From NCBI RefSeq assembly GCF_042767895.1, contig NC_091570.1, positions 26,907,539 through 26,940,054 on the forward strand: 32,516 nucleotides of DNA, read 5' to 3'. Under the pieces are notes generated by a model. That model did no database searches and had not been told where the DNA came from. It saw only the letters and a program-made list of their open reading frames with translations. Each line of letters starts with the position of its first letter. Position 1 is the first letter of the stretch. Below, piece by piece: positions 24,343-30,363 of this stretch. The DNA comes from Penaeus vannamei. Lineage: Eukaryota > Arthropoda > Malacostraca > Decapoda > Penaeidae. A program made the position numbers and the translations under genes.

Positions 24343-24562
24343 AATGAAGAAGGCGCTGCTGCAGTCCAGTGCCATCTTGGAGGCCTTTGGCAATGCCGAG
24401 ACCAACCGCAGTGACAACTCTTCCCACTTTGGCAAGTACATGGATATCAACTTTGACTTCAAGGATGACCCCATTGGTGGCCACGTACAGAGTTACCTGC
24501 TGGAGAGGTCCCGTGTCGTCCTCCAGCAGCCAGGAGAAAGAAACTTCCACTTGTTCTATCAG
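24343..24562 (+). CDS. Class I myosin motor exon (switch I region), Myo1D/Myo31DF-like
   Basis: A pyrimidine-rich tract and AG acceptor (24341-24342) precede a 220-nt exon open throughout, with donor CAG|GTATGG at its end. It encodes RMKKALLQ, LEAFGNAETN, DNSSHFGKYMDINFDF, DPIGGHVQSYLLERSRVV and QQPGERNFHLFYQ, which is the actin-based motor from the end of the helix before switch I through the relay to FHLFYQ. The YMDINFDF and QQPGER wording fits myosin ID better than IC or IE. Family knowledge: these are single-headed membrane-linked actin motors. Oddities: the switch-I Arg (SSRFG) is His here, codon CAC at 24425-24427, and the usual Gly of FDFKGDP is Asp. The exon starts in phase 2 and ends in phase 0. 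Upstream exons with the P-loop are not in this window. Confidence 0.9.
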
Positions 24563-24801
24563 GTATGGAACCTTTTTTTTTTGGGGGGGGGGGGCGTGTA
24601 AATCAGTTCATTTTGGGATTTCATATTGAATTGAGACATCTTTTTAATTCAAGTAGTATCTTTGTGCTTATGGTAGTGCTAGTGGTAGTGATGATCCTAG
24701 TTTGCCTGTTATCTATTTCCCTTTCTCCCCTGCAAACCGCCATGACCATCCTCTTCCTTGTCTCACTTACCCTTTATCATGGCACTTCCATTTTCCCTTA
24801 G
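24563..24801 (+). other. Myosin intron with T10G12 run
   Basis: The intron starts GTATGG and ends TTTTCCCTTAG. Shortly after the donor there is a run of 10 T and 12 G (24573-24594), a likely site of sequencing or replication slippage. Nothing else is recognisable in it. Confidence 0.8.
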
Positions 24802-25016
24802 GTCCTGTTCGGTGCGATGGACTCCGACCTCTCCAAACTGAAGCAGAAGCGTGACGTGAAGGCCTTCCACTGCATCCACCAGGGGGGTCGCCCAGAGGGG
24901 ACTCCAGTGCAGACAGGGTGGACTCTAAGGTACGCCATGCAGCTCTCAAGGCCCTGGGGTTCACGCCAGAGCAGACCGATGCTGTCTGGAGGATCGTCAG
25001 CGCCCTCCTGCGCCTG
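24802..25016 (+). pseudogene. Class I myosin motor exon with a 1-nt frameshift
   Basis: The acceptor TTTTCCCTTAG and donor CTG|GTAGGG bound 215 nt. The first part reads VLFGAMDSDLSKLK and KAFHCIHQG in phase 0, continuing directly from FHLFYQ of the previous exon. After the run of six G at 24882-24887 the similarity jumps to the next frame: VDSKVRHAALKALGF, TPEQTDAVWRIVSALLRL. One extra G in that run would make the exon 216 nt, 72 codons, phase 0 to phase 0. The segment corresponds to the motor stretch ending at the conserved LHLGN motif, whose His is Arg here. Either a homopolymer sequencing error or a real disabling change. Confidence 0.8.
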
Positions 25017-25612
25017 GTAGGGTGGAGGGCTGTTGTGGGATTGGCCTCCTGTTGCTGTTATTACTGTTTTTATTTATTATTGTAATAGTAAAAGTTATAA
25101 TTGGTGCTATTGATGTCATTATTTATTTCTTATGATTTTGTTGTCATTGTTATTGCTTTTGTTATTTTTATTACCATTATTATTATTATTATCATTACTA
25201 TTACTGTTATTTTTATTTGTTGTTTTTTTGTTATATTATTATTATTATTATCTCATTTTTTCCTTTCTTTCTCTGATGTTTTATTTTTCTTATTTTCATT
25301 TTCTTTTCCTTTTTATGTGCGCATGAGTGTGTATTCTCATTTTCTTTCTTTTTTTCTTATTCCCATTCCCGTTTTCCTTGTCAGTCTCACTCCCACTCTC
25401 GCACTGTTTCTGTCTTCTCCCTTCCCCTCCCCTCCTCTTTCCTTCCACTTCCCTCTACCTCTATGCAGTTGTTAATTTAGATATTGTTATATTTTCCTTG
25501 GCTATTTTTAGATAAAATTACTCATGCTCCGGATTAGGAATTTCACCAGCTGTCCATTCCCTCATAACTTCATTAGTTGACATTAACAACATGAACAATT
25601 TCCACAAAATAG
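25017..25612 (+). other. T-rich intron-like spacer between motor and tail exons
   Basis: 596 bp, strongly T-rich with ATT and TTTTC runs, bounded by GTAGGG and ACAAAATAG. No coding exon is visible. In a complete myosin ID the remaining motor, IQ neck and start of the TH1 tail would lie between these two exons, so their absence here is abnormal. Confidence 0.75.
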
Positions 25613-25761
25613 GTGAGTGGGATCAGTGTGAGCCCAGGACAGGACCAGCTGGTGATCATTCCCTTGCGAGGAAGCAACGATTTTGTGGTTTCCCTGATGT
25701 CCCAGTCAAATGCCAACAGGGTGGGAGAGCTCACAGGACTCCTCCTCCGGCATTGCCAGCT
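25613..25761 (+). CDS. Myosin-I TH1 tail exon, Myo1D-like
   Basis: The acceptor AAAATAG and a consensus donor CCAGCT|GTGAGT bound 149 nt. Starting in phase 0 it reads VSGISVSPGQDQLVIIPLRG, then NDFVVSLMSQ and NRVGELTGLLLRHCQ. This follows the order of the C-terminal TH1 domain of myosin ID: the ...SVSxGxDQLV strand, a DxxV strand, then the RxGELxGxL helix. TH1 domains bind acidic phospholipids and tether the motor to membranes. It has no frameshift. It belongs hundreds of residues after the previous motor exon in the protein, yet lies only 596 bp from it. Confidence 0.8.
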
Positions 25762-26803
25762 GTGAGTTGCTGTCATAGTCCTTTCATTGCATTTTCCATG
25801 TCATGCCGTGCAGTCCCGTTACCTAAGGGCCTAGGTAGACTAAGGTTTGCGAGTGTTGCTGATCAATCATTTTTGAAAAAAGAAATCCTCAAGTTGATCA
25901 GTCATTCTTGCAGGTGCTCATTTTATTTTGATCGGTTATTCTAATAGGGAACTTGCAGTGTTTTAGTGTTGATGACCGAGTGATGTTCATTCGTAGTCGC
26001 CTAAGCTGGACTCATCCTTGGATTTTTTTTATGAGCCATATGGAAGGCTAATTGCTGCAGCTTGGAAGGAAACGAATGTGGGAACTTTCCCAGCATTTAG
26101 GTAAATGATTATATTATATAATACTTCAGCTTTTTTCACCGTAAGACCATGTGGCTAGATAATAAAAGCCATAACAAGAGAAGGGAAGCCATAAAAAAAA
26201 GTCATAATGTTTGTAGGTACACAGTTACCTTTAAGAATTTTACAATACCTATATGGTGCTTAGATTCAAGGTACACACATAGTTACAATTAATGAAGTTT
26301 GGTTAAAAAGGGTGCAAGATTTGGCTGTCACGGATTTAGGAACCAACCAAGTAATATATATTAGAAGTTACAGCACAAAGTACTACTCGGATCATTCTTT
26401 TTAAGAGGACTGTCAATGTGGGTTGTGATCATAAATTGAGGGCTGTTTTATACTCTTGAACGCGTGGAAATACACCCCTATGAGCAATAGACCCCAAACA
26501 TGTTAACTTTGTGGGAAGCCGGGAATGGCACTGCAACTGATTGTTCCAAAATGTTTACTTCTTTTCATAGTATGTTCGTTCTGGTGATTAGAGTATTTTA
26601 TCACGGTCTTCGAGTATTTTATCTCAACATGACCTTTTGGTATGATTTTGGTATCTCTTTTTATCTGCAGATGCACCTCATATAAGTCTTGGCTCTCTGT
26701 TGTAGTTTTAATCTCTTAAGTATCTTTGAATAGTACACAGAATCTTTTGTAGCGTAATTTTGCTGAAGGTAATATCAACCCTTTTTCTTTTGTTGCAATG
26801 CAG
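25762..26803 (+). other. Intron-like region after the TH1 exon
   Basis: Bounded by GTGAGT and TTTTGTTGCAATGCAG. No coding exon is recognised; the short frames near 26500-26685 resemble nothing I know. A TTTTTATCTGCAG acceptor-like site near 26660-26671 leads only to a very short frame before a stop. Confidence 0.6.
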
Positions 26804-27016
26804 GAAGGGCACAAAGCGAGGTGAGCTCATCTACTCGTGACCATTCCTCCACCTCCCCAGACCAGCCTTCACCGCCAGGCTCCCAGCCCCCCCCCCCCCC
26901 CATTAAGGCCCCCGCCAGGAGCCAGTGGTTATGGTAATGGCAATGATCATGGCTATGGCAGTGGACACATCAAGGGCGGCAGTGGCTACCACAATGCTGA
27001 CAGGAACAGCAACGGA
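26804..27016 (+). CDS. Candidate Pro/Gly-rich terminal exon, cut by the gap
   Basis: A strong acceptor (CTTTTTCTTTTGTTGCAATGCAG) precedes it. A second AG lies 4 nt downstream, and that one keeps the phase of the TH1 exon: AQSEVSSSTRDHSSTSPDQP, then PSPPGSQPPPP. The first AG instead gives a short ending KGTKRGELIYS and a stop. A run of 15 C (26887-26901) then seems to shift the frame to GASGYGNGNDHGYGSGH and YHNADRNSNG, which runs into the N gap. This could be a disordered C-terminal extension of the myosin or an exon of another gene. Low-complexity composition prevents a family call. Confidence 0.35.
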
Positions 27017-27516
27017 NNNNNNNNNNNNNNNNNNNNNNNNNNNNNNNNNNNNNNNNNNNNNNNNNNNNNNNNNNNNNNNNNNNNNNNNNNNNNNNNNNNN
27101 NNNNNNNNNNNNNNNNNNNNNNNNNNNNNNNNNNNNNNNNNNNNNNNNNNNNNNNNNNNNNNNNNNNNNNNNNNNNNNNNNNNNNNNNNNNNNNNNNNNN
27201 NNNNNNNNNNNNNNNNNNNNNNNNNNNNNNNNNNNNNNNNNNNNNNNNNNNNNNNNNNNNNNNNNNNNNNNNNNNNNNNNNNNNNNNNNNNNNNNNNNNN
27301 NNNNNNNNNNNNNNNNNNNNNNNNNNNNNNNNNNNNNNNNNNNNNNNNNNNNNNNNNNNNNNNNNNNNNNNNNNNNNNNNNNNNNNNNNNNNNNNNNNNN
27401 NNNNNNNNNNNNNNNNNNNNNNNNNNNNNNNNNNNNNNNNNNNNNNNNNNNNNNNNNNNNNNNNNNNNNNNNNNNNNNNNNNNNNNNNNNNNNNNNNNNN
27501 NNNNNNNNNNNNNNNN
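27017..27516. other. Assembly gap of 500 N
   Basis: Exactly 500 N, a conventional placeholder length, so the true distance is unknown. It splits the candidate Pro/Gly-rich exon on the left from a repeated segment on the right. Confidence 1.
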
Positions 27517-27732
27517 GGATTAGAAAGTAATATCCATTTGTTATCTGTGTCTGAAAGGCGTACATTTATTAATAATCTATGTCAGTTGGGGAATCCATTG
27601 CAACTCACTGAAGCAGAAGTAGAAGGAAGCTATTTTATTATTATTATTATTATTATTATTAATTTCAAATTGGATTAGAAAGTAATATCCAGTTGTAATC
27701 TGTCTCTGAAAGGCGTACATTTATTAATAATC
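27517..27732. repeat. 61-bp direct repeats abutting the gap
   Basis: GGATTAGAAAGTAATATCCA starts a 61-bp sequence at 27517-27577 that recurs at 27672-27732 with few differences. Between them lie about 94 bp including a (TTA)n run (27636-27662). The first copy begins at the very first base after the gap, so more copies may sit inside the gap and be the reason it did not assemble. Confidence 0.85.
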
Positions 27733-27792
27733 ACTCAATGTATAGTTGGCCTTTATCAAAGAATCATCAATATTTAATTTGCTTATCTCATT

Positions 27793-28034
27793 TGCTAGAA
27801 TTTGCCGTTTTTTCGTTTTTTGACGATAATGATTATAATGATAATAATCATAAGAATAATGACAATAATGATAATAATGATTATAATAATCATAAAGTCC
27901 ATTTATGATGAAATAAAGGCGAAAAGCATTAAAATCCCCAAAGTCGAAAAAAACGGCAAAACTTAGCGTATTACAGCCTTTTGAGAGAAACGTCGAAAAA
28001 AACTTTTTTTCGGTTTTAAATGATAATTATGATG
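27793..28034. repeat. Satellite monomer left of the LTR-like insert, with inverted core fragment
   Basis: A plus-strand core lies at 27898-28017. Just left of it, TGCTAGAATTTGCCGTTTTTTCG (27793-27815) is the reverse complement of the same core's first half, so a minus-oriented fragment is joined head-to-head to this monomer. The monomer stops at GATGATTGT and continues, in consensus register, after the insert at 30364. Confidence 0.8.
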
Positions 28035-28039
28035 ATTGT
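28035..28039 (+). repeat. Target-site duplication, left copy (ATTGT)
   Basis: ATTGT directly precedes the TGTAG terminus; the same five bases follow the CTACA terminus at 30364-30368. Removing one copy and the insert restores GATGATTGTAACATTAATTC, matching the satellite consensus GATGATTTTAACATTAATTC but for one base. Confidence 0.85.
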
Positions 28040-28435
28040 TGTAGTGTACGGCTGCGTACGTCCCGACTCGTAGGATGATGTCATCTCCAGTTGAAGTCGC
28101 CAAACTATTTATTGTTAAACCTGAATATTGTAAATATGTAATGGCCGATATGCACAGTTTTTACTATAACGGTTTGTTATCGGATTTTCTCCGCATTCTT
28201 TCCTGTATTTATCTTTTTCTAATATTCTTTCCTCTTGTCGACGTCTCCAAATTCTCGCGATAACCACCGAAGGAGGTGACGGTCGTTACCCTGCTTCTTT
28301 TTTGTTTTTCCCCTTCCCTCTCTCGTCTCGGTTGTTTGGATTGTCCAACTATCGGCTGGGTCTTCAGGCACCTCTTTTGCCTATATTCTTCTTTCGCGCC
28401 ATGCCTGGGGCTTGGCCTGGGGGTTTCTTTCGGGG

Positions 28436-28441
28436 TATAAG
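28436..28441 (+). promoter_or_regulatory. TATA-like box in the 2.3-kb insertion
   Basis: TTTCGGGGTATAAGTACTCG places TATAAG about 400 bp inside the element, ahead of a GC-richer segment. It is consistent with an LTR promoter reading rightward. Confidence 0.35.
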
Positions 28442-28859
28442 TACTCGTGGTAGGGGGAAGGAAGATAACTTCGGTCCTGACCTCTGTCCCGCACTTTGGT
28501 CCTTCGCGGTTACAATTTTACCTGTGTTGTGCTCTCGCTCGGATTTACCCTGGGATATACTTCGCGCACGGATTTACCAGGATTGCTGAGTATCTCCTCA
28601 AAGCTAAGTGGTTGCTGGTTGTGTGTAGGAGACGACTGGTCTCTTTTGGACTTTAGCGTGACATGCTGCATTATCATCTGCAGGGTGCACTCTTTCGTGA
28701 AGTCCCATAACACTTTTGCGTATTTCCCAGTGTTTGAGAGCATTAGGACCAAGTGATTTAAAGGAACACTGCTTGAGGATCCGTACATCCAGTGTATTTT
28801 TATAACTGAGTTATTACTTAGTTTCTTTTCATTCCTGCCTGAGGATCCGTACCTCCTGG

Positions 28860-28865
28860 AATAAA
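28860..28865 (+). promoter_or_regulatory. Candidate polyadenylation signal AATAAA
   Basis: AATAAAGATC follows the second copy of the GAGGATCCGTACCTCC module. A GATAAAGATC variant follows a later copy near 29133. If the TATA box at 28436 is used, this would set the end of an R region, but no expression evidence is available. Confidence 0.3.
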
Positions 28866-28937
28866 GATCTTTTTAAGTACATTTACGTACTTTATCGTCG
28901 ACTTGTTTTGTTTCGCTTAATGCGTGTTTGTTGATTT

Positions 28938-28965
28938 CTGCTTGATCTTGTGGGTGATCAAGCAG
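28938..28965 (+). repeat. Stem-loop copy 1 (10-bp perfect stem)
   Basis: CTGCTTGATC and GATCAAGCAG form a perfect 10-bp stem closing the 8-nt loop TTGTGGGT. First of three copies in the 2.3-kb insertion. Confidence 0.85.
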
Positions 28966-29192
28966 CCCTTTGTGATTGTCCCTCCAGTGTGACTTTCCCT
29001 TTTTACGACTAAGTTATTACTTAGTTTTATGTCGTTCGTACTTGAGGAGTCATACCTCCTGTACATATATTTTTTTAAAAGTTAATGTTAATGTTTCCTT
29101 TCGTCCCTGCTTGAGGATCCGTACCTCCGGGGATAAAGATCGTTAGCAGGATCTTTTTATATATTTTGTTTGATATATGTTTCTGTTGATTT

Positions 29193-29220
29193 CTGCCTGA
29201 CCTTGTGGGTGATCAGGCAG
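29193..29220 (+). repeat. Stem-loop copy 2
   Basis: CTGCCTGACC and GATCAGGCAG enclose the same loop TTGTGGGT. Relative to copy 1 the fifth pair changes from T-A to C-G on both sides, keeping the pairing. One C-A mismatch lies near the loop. Confidence 0.85.
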
Positions 29221-29307
29221 ACTTTGGTGATCCGTATCTCCTGATAAACAGCCCTTATCACATGATACGTGATTTTTGTTGTTTTCGTTTGTTGTTTAGG
29301 CTGATTC

Positions 29308-29335
29308 CTGTCTGACCTTGTGGGTGTTCAGGCAG
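29308..29335 (+). repeat. Stem-loop copy 3
   Basis: CTGTCTGACC and GTTCAGGCAG enclose the unchanged loop TTGTGGGT. The fourth pair is a T-G wobble and the ninth is mismatched; the rest of the stem holds. Confidence 0.8.
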
Positions 29336-29626
29336 TCTTCGTGACTAGTCCCTTCATTGACTTTGCCAGTTCAGCCTTCTTACTGAGTTATTGCTTAATT
29401 CTTTTGTTCACTGTTTACACAAGTACTCTTACTAAGTATCCGTCAGCATTAGCTTTGCTTTAACAGTTAACCTCCATTTAGGTTGGATGTTAACAGTTTA
29501 ACGTAATTTAGGGACTTTGATGTTTTTATGCTGACCCCCTAGTAACAGTACTTCTGGAGTTGGGACGCCAACTTAGGGAAGACATTTTTATATTTCGTGG
29601 TAAGTTTTATCTGGTGTTAATTTCTC

Positions 29627-29662
29627 GTGCATCACCTCCGCTGTGATAAATCGGTGATGCAC
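29627..29662 (+). repeat. Inverted repeat with 10-bp perfect stem
   Basis: GTGCATCACC at 29627 and GGTGATGCAC at 29653 are perfect reverse complements separated by 16 nt. It is a separate hairpin from the three-copy family, in the same insertion. Confidence 0.85.
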
Positions 29663-30363
29663 ACACCTTTGTCTACTTTTCCATGACTTAAAATGCCTGT
29701 AACTCCCTAGTGAGTGCAATTTGCTCCCAAAAATAAACATCATACCATCATTGAGCTTTTACTCAACTCCAGTCAGAATAATTCATAGTCTTACCACCAC
29801 TAAAGTTCTGGTTCTGACCAAGGTTAGATGCCTAAATCTATCTCGGACTCGGGTCTCCTAAACAGCACATCGCTGGTTGCTCTGACATCACGCAACCCTT
29901 GAAAGGCTGTAAAAAGGCTAGATAAATCAGAGAATATTAAGCTGATATCAAAAGAACAGATTCATTTAGCTATACCTGTGTTCCCGCTCCCAGCAGGCGG
30001 ATGCTCAAACCGAAGGGAAGAAGAAGAATTTTCTGATCTTGCTTTTTTCTTCCAAACACGTCCACGCAGACGCTCAGCCTACGCTATCTCCCTTTTCACA
30101 TCTACACACTTACACATCCAACATTCAGCACACACATTCTGTACTTTCTTTCCACCCTTCTCTGATACAACACCCACACCCACTTACACGACATACACGG
30201 TTCCCGAACCTACTAATCGGGTGGTGGCAGCGTGCCGTAGGCCTGGAACCTTACATCTGTTCACTGCAGACGAATCTTTCCCTTGAGCAAAAACTCTATA
30301 TTCTCGGTTGAGCCCGGACTCAACCAGACATCTTAAAGTCTACTGGGTCTACGCCCCGCTACA

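Larger units (their letters stand above)
28771..29245 (+). repeat. Repeated GAGGATCCGTACCTCC modules
   Basis: Five copies of a short module are seen at about 28771, 28837, 29038, 29109 and 29226. The typical form is GCTTGAGGATCCGTACCTCC, where GAGG pairs with CCTC to make a small hairpin. The third copy (GAGGAGTCATACCTCC) changes the loop but keeps the pairing bases. The fifth is diverged (GGTGATCCGTATCTCC). Copies are interspersed with the 28-nt stem-loops described separately. Confidence 0.8.
28040..30363. mobile_element. 2324-bp LTR-like insertion (solo LTR or non-autonomous element)
   Basis: The ends are TGTAGTG and CGCTACA, flanked by a perfect 5-bp ATTGT duplication inside a satellite monomer. 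Once removed, the two neighbouring cores are about 582 bp apart, the normal monomer spacing. There is no protein-coding frame, no second terminal repeat and no reverse transcriptase, so it is either an unusually long solo LTR or a non-autonomous element mobilised in trans. A TATAAG box (28436-28441) and AATAAA (28860-28865) fit an LTR U3-R layout. TGGTGGCAGCGTGCC at 30222-30236 looks like the primer-binding region that follows a 5' LTR in some gypsy-like elements, which would argue for more than an LTR. The right two-thirds is rich in repeated stem-loops. Confidence 0.75.

Noticed and set aside
28302..28788. Overlapping frames of 69-95 codons in the 2.3-kb insertion
   Set aside because: No recognisable domain, they overlap in several phases and on both strands, and they lie within a repeat-type LTR-like sequence.
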